Source: Scortum barcoo (lineage: Eukaryota; Chordata; Actinopteri; Centrarchiformes; Terapontidae). From it: a stretch of DNA of 64,000 nucleotides. The DNA lies in assembly GCA_023238725.1 (NCBI GenBank), contig CM041551.1:7925759-7989758 (forward strand), given 5' to 3'. The notes below the pieces were generated by a model. That model made no database searches. It saw only the letters and a program-made list of their open reading frames with translations, and had not been told where the DNA came from. Positions within the stretch are counted from its first letter, which is position 1. Each line of letters begins with the position of its first letter. The translations under genes and the position numbers were made by a program. Shown here piece by piece: positions 1 to 13,200 of this stretch.

Positions 1-494
1 TATCTCCATCTCACAATAGCCCCGAAATCTTCCAACGGTCAGAGGGTGTTATGTGGGAGCGATTTCTGTAGTAATTTCCTCTCCAAGGGCCATGTCACAT
101 CATTAATGCTTCCGTAGCGTAGCGTTTTTTAACATTATGAAAAACAAATAACTCATCTAATATTGCTGTATTAATATTTTACACGTGTATTATCTGTCCT
201 GTTTCATCATTATGGTGATTGTATTGGTCTTTGCAAAAAACACAAGTTGAGAGACTATGTAAAAGGTTTGCTACTAATAAAATGTTGCAAAGCCTGTGAT
301 TTTAGCATAGTATATATATTTTAAACCATTACATTTTTAAATTAATGAGATCTAAATATCTAACATATTTATGATCATATCACACCTCATATGTATGTCC
401 AGTAAGTCTGTTTCAGAGCTCCTCATTGTAACAGCTGAGGTGTTATGATTTACTTCACAGGTGAGGTGCCACACTCGAGCACTAGGTGGTGCTT
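1..494. other. AT-rich single-copy DNA, no gene seen
   Basis: No repeat, RNA gene or convincing exon is visible. The stretch is AT-rich with scattered TAAT and TTTAAA words. The only item of note is a CTCF-like match at its right edge, listed separately. Confidence 0.5.
479..492 (+). promoter_or_regulatory. possible CTCF motif
   Basis: GCACTAGGTGGTGC matches the 14-base CTCF core CCASYAGRKGGCRS at 12 positions. It differs at the first base and at the strongly preferred C of GGC, so it is a weak candidate. It lies just left of a large CA-rich block. Confidence 0.2.
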
Positions 495-1009
495 GAACAC
501 AGCCCTCACACACTTACACAAACACACACGCGCACACACACTCACAGACGCGCACACCTACACACACCTCTGTTCCTCTCTTTACGCACACTATCATCAA
601 CTCCCATTCTATTCACTCTAAGAGAACAACAAAACACCCCCACTCCTGCCCCTTACACACAAGCACTCACACACACACACACACACACATTCAAGCACGC
701 ACACATTCATACACACAAAGCAGGGGAGAAAAATGCGCGGCTCAACTTACAGACCTCTTCTCTGTTCATTTGATATATATCAGCTTCCCTTTCACCCCAT
801 CCTCCTCGCCTGCACACACACACACACACACAGATACACTTCTCTCTACCTTACTCATCAAGTCTCAGCTACACGTGTCTGAAGCTATGATATCCATCTG
901 ATCATCTGGCCTTTTCTCCTCTGTTTCCTTTCAGGGCTGCTAGGAAGGGGTTGGTAGCATGCTCAGTGTTTCAGGGGCAGGCGACCAGTTGCAACACAAT
1001 ACCTGTGAA

Positions 1010-1042
<33 letters not shown>
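495..1042. repeat. CA-rich microsatellite cluster
   Basis: Imperfect CA-rich DNA fills 495-720, with a clean (CA)11 at 668-689. It is followed by (CA)10 at 813-832 and about 15 CA units at 1012-1042. Open frames over it encode only His-Thr runs and are not genes. A strong acceptor-like tract ending in CAG lies near 935, but no supported exon follows it. Confidence 0.9.
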
Positions 1043-1047
<5 letters not shown>

Positions 1048-1762
1048 CTCCACATCCATCCTAAACACCTCCAGCCTAAATACACAGCTTAAGCTCAACT
1101 CCCTTGGTCAAATGCTTGGACGACCTACAGGATGTGTGTATTTGGGCCCTTGTGTGTGTGTGTGTAAGAAGCAGTAAACATCATCCTTTACTGTTAAAGG
1201 GAAGTGAGTGTGAAAACATTTCTTCAGAGCATTATGTGCAGGAACCTGTGACCTTCCACTGACAAGATTTAAGGCCAGGCCAGGTCAATGAGAGAGAAAT
1301 TAATTACTTTCAGTAGAAATGATCTGGTTGTGGATATTAGCTTGAACAGCACTGATTATCTTCTATTATTACCAGGCTCGTCAGAAAGTGGGCCACTCAA
1401 CTGATTTCACAAATATGTTCAACATGTCATGCAAGTTATTTTAAATTTAAACTTCACAATTGCAAAACCTTGCCTCACTTAAGGTTCCTCTGACTGATAC
1501 ACTTTATGAAGTTTAAATTATCGGTATTCAGTCGAAAGAAAACTTTGATTTTGCATGATGTTCTCGTACTGTTGTTGCAGTAATTGCTTACTGGACCGAT
1601 TGTGCAACTTATAAATTATTAATTTCCAAGTCCAACACTGTGACGTCTTTCCGTGCCCATAGTCTGTGAAGCATAATATCAGCTAAACTGTGTAGAATGT
1701 CAATTAAATTAAATAAACATGTCACTGTACTTCAAAAAGGAAGAAAGGTCTAATGTCCATAC
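1043..1762. other. single-copy DNA, no gene seen
   Basis: A short TG run sits at 1149-1165. The rest is AT-rich single-copy sequence with a few homeodomain-type cores, such as TTAATTACTTTC near 1300. I see no exon or RNA gene. Confidence 0.45.
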
Positions 1763-2110
1763 ACTGTGTGTGTGTGTCTCTGTGTGTGTGTGTGTGTGTG
1801 TGTGGTTGGTGCCCGTAGCAATGCAACAATGTGATTGCACCAAGGGGAGAGACTTTTTGAGTCCCTGTGTGGCCTTTTTCTCATGCTAACCAGCCAGTGT
1901 TTAGTGCTGTGTGTTGTCTGAACCAGGGGCTAGGACCAGGACCATGGGGTCTGTGTGTGCATGTGTGTGTATCTGTGGTTGTCTGTCTGTCTACATGCGC
2001 GCGTGTAGTATATTGTGAGGCCGGGCAGGCGCGTGTGTTGGCTTCACATTGCCGTGTCCTGTGTGCGCTCGTCGGTGGGTCTACGGGGCAGCTGTGTGAG
2101 CATTCCTGTT
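1763..2110. repeat. TG microsatellite and degenerate TG-rich tail
   Basis: A TG dinucleotide run at about 1765-1804, broken once by CTC, is followed after about 140 bases by an imperfect TG/CG-rich stretch (about 1950-2110). Alternating purine-pyrimidine DNA with CGCGCG steps near 1997 could adopt a Z form, but that is inference. Confidence 0.8.
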
Positions 2111-4400
<2,290 letters not shown>

Positions 4401-4406
4401 TACGAT

Positions 4407-4528
4407 AATGAGGATGAGGAGGAGGAGGAGGAAGAGGAAGAACTGGAGACAGAGGGAAAGATAGAGAGAGGGAGGGGCTGACTCGGGGAGACTAAGGCAG
4501 GCAGAGAGAGAGAGAGAGAGAGAGAGAC
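4407..4528. repeat. GGA/GA purine-rich microsatellites
   Basis: A (GGA)n-like run at about 4409-4440 is followed by mixed purine DNA and a clean (GA)13 at 4502-4527. On the minus strand this gives a poly-Ser frame that is not a gene. GA-rich tracts occur both in fish promoters and in ordinary introns, so they decide nothing. Confidence 0.85.
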
Positions 4529-5133
4529 AGCCAGACAGAGAGGTGGTTTCGGTCTACCAGGAACACACAGCTCTAGCCGCCAGCAGTCTGTCAGTGGTGG
4601 TCCCCTCATCCAGTCTGCTGCAGCATCTGCCAGAGAGGCACCAGGCTGAGCGAGACCCAGATCCTTCCACGGCCCCATCTCAAGACCAGAGCCCCATCAA
4701 CTGCCGTCTCCTCCAGGCCCAGCTGTCTTCTCCTGCTCTTCCCACCCCATACCACTCTGTCTTCACACCAAACCGTGTTAGCAACCCTGAATCAGGACCC
4801 TCAGGCCTGTATTTATTCTTCATCCATACAGCCTTGGCACACCCCAGCCCCTCATATTCCTCTGCTGCAGAACCAACAGCGGCCTCTGAAGACCTCCCCA
4901 CCTCATATCTCACCTCCAGCCTTCCATCCAACCCGCCTTATAAAGTGATCATACAGACAGAAATGCCCATTTTCTGTCTGTATGATCACTTCATAAGGCG
5001 GACTCATGATTTAAGCGTGACAAACATTCATGCCAACTATTCTAAGCAGCCTCTGTCTGATACAGCAGGTCTTTGCACAGGAAATGATGCATTTTTTGTG
5101 TACTGGCAGCAACGATTTTCAAGAAGCTACTAA
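4465..5133 (+). other. longest non-repeat open frame, unrecognised
   Basis: A frame of about 222 codons is free of stops from 4465 to the TAA at 5131-5133. It begins in the GA repeat, and its first in-frame ATG outside the GA tract is at 4964, inside an inverted repeat. The product would be Pro/Ser-rich with no domain I recognise, and C/T-rich DNA produces such frames by chance. It could be a 5' exon or an lncRNA segment, but more likely it is fortuitous. The open frame runs straight through both arms of the 4933-5001 hairpin. Confidence 0.15.
4933..5001. repeat. 31-bp near-perfect inverted repeat (hairpin)
   Basis: Left arm 4933-4963 and right arm 4971-5001 pair over 31 bases with a single A/C mismatch, leaving a 7-base loop at 4964-4970. 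The arms are ordinary mixed sequence, for example CAGACAG against CTGTCTG, not microsatellite. It could be a template-switch quasi-palindrome, a tiny MITE-like element or a small-RNA precursor. I do not recognise any known microRNA in it. Confidence 0.9.
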
Positions 5134-6439
5134 ATAGAAGAACTAGCTCGCATCCACCATAGCTGAACAAGCACAGTGAAGAGTTGCACCTACAAGACCG
5201 AAAACTGGGAGGCAGTTGCAGTTTTGTGTTCTCTGTATTTTATCAGATATAAGCGTAAGTTATTCTGAGCTACTGTCTCAGATGTCAATAGACCATAAAA
5301 TGGTGAGAATGATTAACTTGTGAGTTAATTGATAACAAGTAAGATCACCTTGTCGGCACTCTGACGTGTGTTCTTCCAGTTGTTGACCTGTAGCCTGAAC
5401 TGCATTTCTCTTCTCTAACCCAATCTGTTCACAGGCCCTCTCGCCTCATCCTTTCCTCGTGTCCCTGCCATTCAGCTCTGTAGTCACCGGCGTCATTAAT
5501 ATGAGAAGTAGCCGGTCAACAGCTGTAGAGTGCCTATAACGAGTGAAAACAACAACAGAAAAATCTCTTATCCTCAGTCTTTTCATCCTGCCTCAAACCT
5601 CCACTCTGCATACTTTTCCCGGCCCAGCTCAAGGACCGTAACCTTTAACCTCAGACTCGACCTGCTCCTCTCCCCCCTGCACCACTCGGCCATTCCTCCC
5701 TGCTTTCATCCCCATTCACTTCCCATTACCCAGCCACAACCGTTCTCCTCCAGCCCTATCCCCATTTAAAGCCCTTTCTCTTTCCCTGCTGGGGCTGGAG
5801 AGGGGCCGAAGCCACAGCATCTCCCCATCCGTTAGCCAGGAGCCAGAGATCCCAGCCAGAGATGCCATCTGATACAAGTCTATCATAATGAAGGTCCAGC
5901 ATGGGGCTAAATGAGTTTCCACCTCAGCCGCGCGAGGGGCTAATGACAAAACAGCCTCCCTGTGCTCCTTGGCCTGCCGCTAGCTTTAATCAGGGCATAT
6001 GGCACTTGCCTAAACTGCTTGGCTATGAGGAACAGAAAGGAGAGGATCTGGGAGAAAGTGGAGAAGAGACTGCAGAGGAAGGTCTCGAGAGATGAAGAAA
6101 AAAAGAATAGTACGGACAATAGAGGGAAAAACTTGGTGAGTTTTTGAAGTTGCTGCTGAAACAACAGAAAAGTGCAAGAAAAAGTCCTGCGTAGTGCATT
6201 TTTATCTGCGGAGTCGGTGACAGGGCTATTTAGGACCTACTCAAGGCCTCATAGGCAGGCCTGTGTGGGTGCCTAATATGGGGCGGAAATCACTAATAGC
6301 TTTCATAGATTTATATTAATTTGCAGGATTTAATGTGCCTTAAATGGCAGATGATCAACAAGGGAAAACAAAAGTGCATTAGTGCCCCGGTGGCATAAAA
6401 AGAGTGTGGAAGGGGGTGGGAGCTTAACAAATAGGCTAC
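5134..6439. other. single-copy DNA, no supported gene
   Basis: No repeat family or RNA gene is visible. A donor-like GTGAGTTT follows a purine-rich frame ending near 6135 that encodes a Lys/Glu/Arg-rich peptide, but no matching acceptor defines an exon and I do not call one. Confidence 0.4.
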
Positions 6440-8260
6440 TCCATTTTCATAGCCCACTTTATGGCTCCCCAACTTATCCAAATTAGCTTAAAGGATTGAT
6501 AATTCTTCACTAATATAAAACTGTTACTGAGCCCCTAAACTGTGACTTGCCCTTTTTTTAGGTTTTGTCAAACACTAAATAGAGAGCTTGGTTGTGGAAA
6601 TTAAATTGAAATCGCATAACAAGGCTTCCTTTTAATTTGATTAATTCTTTGTTGTTGTTTTAGATCCCTAGCGAAGACACCCATGACGTTTCGAGGTTAT
6701 TTGTTCCACTGTCTAATGACAATTTTCTTGCACAATAACACCAGTTAAAGAGCCGCCTCAGAGCGAGTTTTTTTTTTTTTTTTGCCTTGAAATCACAGAC
6801 AAGGCTAAGCCAAAGGGGGACTAATGAACCTAACCCTTAATTCCACTGTGAGGCTACTGCTGTGAATGCTCACGCTACAACTTCCCTACAGTCCTAATTG
6901 TATAGAGAGGGATGATCAAAACTTAATTTAACCTCTTTGGCTCGGCGTTGGAGGCGTTTGAGGCTGCAGTCATTTTTTAAAACTAAACAGGTATAAGAGA
7001 CCACATTGAACCGAGTGACTGATGACCTCTCAATTTCCAATCTCAAGGCCATTAAAGTTGCACAAAATTTAATACATGGAGCCGAAGATGTTTTCGCGCC
7101 TCGTGTAGATCTTTAATCATTTCAAATAATGGCCCTCTGTGTACTCGATGCAAGTCATTCGACACAAGTTGCTGACAAAACTTCAGACTCCCAGACTGCA
7201 TCAGAGTGCTCAGAACATTTTGGTTCCAGTGGAAGCCGGTGTACTGGAGGATGCATTTTGGCAGCAAAAAAAAACAACAAAAAAAAAACAGTCAGGCTGT
7301 ACCAGGCTGTACTCAGCATGGAGAAAATGAACCCCTGAAACCCATGCTGACAGTTTTGGTCCCTACTGTTCCTGATTTCAACAACACCATAACCAGTCTT
7401 GGCAACCAACAAGCCCCCAGTACAAATTAGCCAGCCGTCAGTGGGGTGCAAGGATTGCTTTTCCATGATAGGAAAAAGATAGAAGGAGGCTCAGTTTGTC
7501 CAGGCAAAGGCCTTCATAGACCATTTCTTGGACCTCCAACTGAAGCTCCCAGTTTTTTCCCCCGCTTTCCTTTTCCTGCTCTCTCATACATCCTTTCCTC
7601 AATCTCGCACTCACATAGTCCTTCCTCACTCCAAACATCGTCGCCCAGGTTCCTCAGAGCGGGGTGATTGCTTGGCAGCTGGGGTGCATTGAGAACATTT
7701 TAATATTATGCAGAAGATTAGAGCAAACTAACTACATTATTCTCCAATTACACTCATTTCATCCAACTGATGTCTTTATATCCTTCCCTTCGCCTCGATT
7801 AGCCTAATGTGAAAATGGAAGGGGGGGAATGCGCTTAGGACTGTACCGATTGTTCCTCTGCTGCCTATTATTTCACAGCACCATTAAAAGGGAGGCGTCT
7901 TTATAGCGACTGTAAATAAAACGATTAGGGGCAGATCCAGCCGGGTGCTGGAGAAGATTTCATTTCAGGGATCTGCTTATCAACGTTCTTGGAAGGTTTG
8001 GAAGGATTGCGAGGGCCCGCCACATACGAGAGGCTACCTTCCCCCACCTTCATCCCACAATGGCTGCCTGTCTCTCTCCGAAGCCGCATTACAGTAGCAA
8101 ATCTCACACTTGCTTTGCATCCTTGTCATAAAATAAATAAAGCAATTACGTCCCGCACACACGCACGCTTTCTAACACAACACGACTTGAAATCGCTTCG
8201 TCTCACATCCCCGTAAGCCTGCTTAATATCCCGCCAACCATGCCCAAATTATTAGAAAGT
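6440..8260. promoter_or_regulatory. candidate cis-regulatory / conserved non-coding stretch
   Basis: About 1.8 kb without long microsatellites or transposon debris; only short T and A runs at 6768-6783 and 7267-7290 break it. It carries repeated homeodomain-like words, for example AAATTAGCTTAA near 6481, TAATTGTATAG near 6895 and CGATTAGCCTAATG near 7797. This balanced texture is typical of vertebrate developmental enhancers. No frame here resembles a protein. Conservation cannot be tested from this sequence alone. Confidence 0.3.
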
Positions 8261-8763
8261 ACACAAGTGACAATTGTTAGCCAATGTTGCGGATCCGCAC
8301 GCATGGGTATGGTAATGCTACGTGTCTGAATGTGGAAAAGAAAAAGCTGCCTCACCTCATAAACCCCTTGCTGAGCAGAAAGCGTTTTGATTTGTGGGTG
8401 TTCTCCACAAAGCAAACAATGTGGAAGAAGGGCCCAAACCAGAGAGCTCCTCCAGTACTATTATCCTGGTGCTTCGCCTTATATGCATGCAACAAGTCCA
8501 TAAACCATACATAGTAGCACAGACCTTCTTTGTGGAATCATTTAAGGACTTTTAGAGCACTTGGGCCTTTCATCATGCATAGAAGAGTGCAAACCTGACA
8601 TATTAAGCATCCAACCGGAATTATTCCAAATCAATTTAAACAGACATGTCATGCTTTGCAAGATGTCTACAAATATTGAATGTAATGATGGACCTTAAGG
8701 AATAAATACTCTATATCATGAAAATGATATATTTTTTATTCGATATATATATTATATATTATA

Positions 8764-8767
<4 letters not shown>
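8261..8767. other. single-copy DNA, no gene seen
   Basis: Ordinary single-copy sequence that becomes AT-rich toward the TA repeat on its right. Confidence 0.45.
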
Positions 8768-8836
<69 letters not shown>

Positions 8837-8864
8837 TTATATATATATATATATATATATATAT
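8768..8864. repeat. TA microsatellite
   Basis: About 97 bp of TA dinucleotide with one interruption (GCT at 8835-8837). Degenerate TA-rich sequence continues to the left (about 8725-8760). Confidence 0.95.
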
Positions 8865-9188
8865 GCTGCATAAAAATTCATAAATATGCTTGGATATTAG
8901 AGACAAAGGTTAGAAGTGAATGTAAGTACGCCACAAGGGTTCTTGCTTGTTGCAGCTTCACTAAATATTTTTAAACTACATTACATGGGTTTCTAGGATT
9001 CATGGTCGTGATACGGGCTTGACCACACATGTGTCTCATAAGACTATGAATAGATTTAGTTAAAGACTAAAAAAAGAAATGCATGCGTTATTATTACATC
9101 AACTCATTACATGCTGTGCTCCATATTAAACATTGCTGTGACATTACATTGAAACCCCTTTGGGCTACACTGAGGCACCCTTGTAATG

Positions 9189-9233
9189 TTTTTTTTTTTT
9201 TCTCTTCCCTCTCTCTCTCTCTCTCTCTCTCTC
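9189..9233. repeat. poly-T and CT microsatellite
   Basis: A T run (about 9189-9201) is followed by a CT run (about 9209-9233) ending in CTTTAG. It would make a good polypyrimidine tract and 3' splice site, but the DNA after it shows no convincing exon. Confidence 0.85.
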
Positions 9234-9480
9234 CTTTAGTTTCTTGGATTGACTTCCCTTTTGTGTTGGATAGCGGGGACGCACAGTGTTGATTTCAGTT
9301 GTACGGCGGTTGTTTCATAGCTCGCAGCGTGTTTGTCTATGGTGGCATTCCTCAATTCCATTCAGCACACAAGAGGATCCCCTCGGGCCGGGCATATACC
9401 AGCATCCTCTTCTCCTCCGACATCCCAGAGATGGACCAGGCAAACATCTGATCTCTTACCCAAACACACCAGCATGTCCA
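9234..9480. other. single-copy DNA, no gene seen
   Basis: Short single-copy stretch between two microsatellites. A frame continues out of the CT repeat for about 17 codons and stops. Nothing else is supported. Confidence 0.4.
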
Positions 9481-9564
9481 CATATGTACAAATGTATGCA
9501 CACACAGAGACACATGCGCAAACACAAGTGACACATATACAGTCTATAATCATGAATGCACTCG

Positions 9565-9600
<36 letters not shown>

Positions 9601-9604
9601 TACA
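9481..9604. repeat. CA-rich microsatellite
   Basis: Imperfect CA-rich sequence culminates in a clean (CA)15 at 9567-9596 followed by TACATACA. Confidence 0.9.
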
Positions 9605-11680
9605 CCACAAACCACCATCTCCACACTCAATACTTGCTCGTGTATCACATTGCAGTAAATCCAGTTAAGAAGCTCTGTGGGGAGAAAAAATAAGAGATAC
9701 AGTTACCAGGTCTGGAATGATTTGACCTAAGCTGTGTCATCATGTACCGATGCCATTGTCTGATGAAGTGTTTGAATATGACAGATCCACAAAGCCTTTT
9801 AGCGTGTCAGCAGTAATTTATTACGGCAAAATTTTCCACTTATGAGATCTGAAGCAGACTTCAGGTCAGGGTGGTTCTTGCAGACCCTTTGAAACGCCAC
9901 AAGTAAACACGGCAACTGAAATTCTCCTTTCAAACCCAAATGAGAAAAATGACCAAATTTGGAGCAGTCTTTTCTGTAGGTCGAGATTAGGCGGCCTTTT
10001 CAGTCTGTTTCAGCACTTCAGGTAATTACACAGCAAACCTGCTTTGACAGGACCTATCTGGACTGAATTACTAACCGTATATCAGAGCAAAACAATGCAA
10101 TGTAGGCTCACTCTCTGAGTGCGGGGATGCTGTGGCCGCCTGCAAGAGCAGAATATAGTATGATTTGGAGGTTCCTTGATCGCACTGCCATAAAACAAGT
10201 GCGCAAAATGGAGAGGATTAAGAGTGGTGGGGGCTGAAGAGTTTTGCTCATTCCTTCTGTATGAGTCATTACGAAGAAGGAAGGAAGGGAAGACAGCAAG
10301 ATTGTGGAAAAAAAAGAAGAAAAGGGAAAAAGTCAGTGAGGGAGAACACAGGGAAGGAGAAGAAATGAGATGAAATGTCGAAATGGACATCAATCCGTCC
10401 TCCATTGGAGCTGTGAGTGTTAGAGGCCCTCACAGCCAGATCTCTGAATTAGAGCTTCACAAGCATGTGGTTTCCTGCAGAGCCCATGTAGTGGAACCAG
10501 AATCACTGCGGCCACGTACGGAGCAGGGAGCGCCTCAGTGGATAAGCCTTGAAACAGTAGCCCAGGGGACATCAGGACTGACCAGAGACAACATTTATCC
10601 TCAGACCATCATGAGCTGTTTGGAAGGATGCATTCATTTTAGGCTGTACACTGGAACCAGCCCTTGAATCCTGACATTTTTTTCCACATCTTCTGTTGTG
10701 CTGCTTATTATGACTCCAGGATGTATATTTAACAACCAGCTACACACTATTAGCGTGTATCATGATGCATTTACAAATAGAAAACAGTTGTATTTAAGGA
10801 TTTTTTAACACGTATCATGTCAGGATTTCTGGTGCAATCATTTTTATTTAAACCAAATAGATCTAGAAGAAACTAGGGATATACATTTACATTTTAAGGT
10901 AAAGTCAGCTTAGTGTATAAAGTTTTCTAAAATACAGCCAAGGCAGCTAATTGGTGAGTAAATAACTAACAAATATTCTAAATCCTTATCCAACATGAAC
11001 ATAATGATGCTAACGTTTTAAAACATCTTCTTGTCAAAATCTCAATAAATGTTTTGATGCAAATCCACATTCAAAATATGGCCCAGGAGTTCAGGATCCA
11101 TTCTGTTTCCCACCTTAGATATCTGCAGGTAAATACCATTGTCTTAAGACACTAGAACGTGCCTCCTTACAATCTGTGTAACTGAACATTTGTGTCAAAA
11201 TACACTTAGACTTTGTTTACTGTCAGCACATGAAATTCTTTCAAAATTGAAAGTGGAAAAGTTTCCAGACCCTTTCAGACCTGAACACTTAAGTTACACT
11301 TGAAATAACTGGTTTTGAGATACCCATCAGACCCGACCCAAACAGAGGGCACAGTTACACCCTATCAATCAAGCCATAATGTTATGCTGTTTTGAGAATG
11401 AACACTAGTTGGCACACCGTGAAGTGGTTCTGTTTTGCTATTTCCTGAAGTGTGATTAGAGGTATTTATAGTGGAAACTTGACTGATGAAATTGACTACT
11501 GTGGCTCGCCTCACCTCTCCTCTCCTCACTTCTCCCAGCATTGGATGAGGTAAAAACAGATCATATTTCCACAGGTGGCTGTGAGACGAACTCGCCCTGG
11601 AATGTTGGGCAACATAAATCTCTGTAATTGCATGGTATTGATCAGATAACTAAAGCTACAACTGGCGAGGGAGACGCCCT
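9605..11680. other. about 2 kb of single-copy DNA, no gene seen
   Basis: No exon, RNA gene or repeat family is recognised. A purine-rich patch lies at about 10270-10375. An octamer ATGCAAAT occurs near 11058. Sequence from 10660 to 11460 is AT-rich and featureless. Confidence 0.45.
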
Positions 11681-11715
11681 CTTTCTCTTTCTTTCTTTCT
11701 TTCTTTTTTTCTTTC
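11681..11715. repeat. CTTT tetranucleotide microsatellite
   Basis: Runs of CTTT units interrupted by a longer T run. The minus-strand frame over it encodes only Lys/Glu repeats. Confidence 0.85.
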
Positions 11716-13078
11716 CATGCCACCATTTTTCATGCTTTTATCTGACATCAAGACTGCCGTGTTAATCACTGCACGTGCACACACAGGCACATGCGCATTC
11801 AGTCTCTCTGACACGCACACACATGAATGCTGATACGTCTCCTGACAGTTCTACGGAAAAAGTGAGGGCATCAAAGATGTATGATATGTTTTGACTGCTC
11901 TGACTTTGACTGCATATATTGAAAGTATTCACCGAGACTCAGACAGGCCCGTGACATCAGTGTCCTGTAATTGATGGGACAATGTCAAGACTTTTAGAAT
12001 CCCTAAACTTCTGCAGCATGACTGCACAGTATGACGACTTGACTGAGGAAAGAGAGACAAGTCTTTTCATCCAGACTGACTCCCGTGACATGCTCTCCGC
12101 TGTCTTGTCTCGCGTGTCTTCGCCTGACTGTACAGAACACAAGGCCCAAATCCTCAAAAATGAATCCAGCCACATAAAGCATCCAGGGCATTGTGTAGCT
12201 GTTTGTCTTCATGCCTGTGTTTACATATAGGCAGTATACATATAAACCACATAAAGTATCTCTTTAGGGAGGGTGCACATTGAGATATCTTGAACTGATT
12301 AACGATCGGCGTTGCTGTCCCTATTTGCTTTTCAAGATCTTTGAGAAAATATATAGAATATGTATAGATTTTATGTATCTGATGGGGTCTGATGCTTCTT
12401 GACCCTCTGAAACGTCCCATGAAATTTGATTTGACTTTATAGGCCATATTTTCTTTTCTACTCTGGCTCCATTGTGAAAAATTGGCTAGGCCGGCTGGTT
12501 TGATTCTCAATTGTTTAATCCCCACCTCTGGAAACACATGTCCTTCCTGGTCTCCATTAAGTTTTGTTTGCCTGCATTTTTTCCACTATGCTCTGCTCAT
12601 CATCCCCACTATTCAAGTAAATGAAAAAAAGAAACCCCACGAGAAGTGAGGACGGCAAACTTTTTCTACAGGAGGTACAAGAAAAATCTTATACCAATGA
12701 AATTACCCAAATTTGATGATGAAGCAAATGATAAAAGGACCACAAGCTGTATACAATACCTGACCTGTATACAGAACTTGTTCCATCTTTCACAGGCATA
12801 TGCCAGAGTCTGCATGCATTGTAAACAAAGTGAGATAGTTCCTACAGTTCACTTCACTGAACTCTAAAACCTCAGGCTGCCAAGAGTGACATCACCAGCC
12901 ACAGACACAGATCTATCTCACCCCTCTGGGCCTGGGAAGGAGGGAAGGGAAGAAGGTGGGATGGAGGGCCGAGAGAGAGAACTTGGGGAGGGAGATGGGA
13001 GGTGGGGGAGGTTGAGGTCTGTTGGTGGAGGGGTGGGGTTATAGGTCTCCTTCTCTGCCAGGTGTGCTCTTCACACAA
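11716..13078. other. single-copy DNA, no gene seen
   Basis: Ordinary sequence with a purine-rich patch at about 12935-13040. No supported exon. The right edge runs into the CA repeat that precedes the exon candidate at 13123. Confidence 0.4.
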
Positions 13079-13104
13079 ACACACACACACACACACACAC
13101 ACAC
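13079..13104. repeat. CA microsatellite
   Basis: (AC)13 immediately upstream of a pyrimidine tract and AG that form a good 3' splice-site signal. Confidence 0.95.
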
Positions 13105-13122
13105 TCCTCTCCCCTTCCACAG

Positions 13123-13200
13123 CGATGTCGGCAGTGGGGTGAAAAATGACAAGGCCAGACACTGGAGCCGGCATGACAGAGAGCTGCTGCGGCTGCGGCG
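13123..13200 (+). CDS. candidate 78-nt internal coding exon, gene unknown
   Basis: A strong acceptor (TCCTCTCCCCTTCCACAG, ending at 13122) precedes 78 nt followed by the donor GTGAGGAG at 13201. The length is a multiple of three. Of the three frames, only the one entered after one base is open: 25 codons beginning DVGSGVKNDK and ending HWSRHDRELLRLR, then two bases of a split codon. The other two frames stop within about 30 bases. The peptide is hydrophilic and basic, could be helical, and matches no family I can name. Good splice signals at both ends plus one open frame are suggestive, but 64 kb will yield some such combinations by chance. Confidence 0.28.

Noticed and set aside
6051..6147. 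Lys/Glu-rich frame ending at a GTGAGT donor-like site
   Set aside because: Purine-rich DNA gives such peptides by chance, and no upstream acceptor defines an exon.
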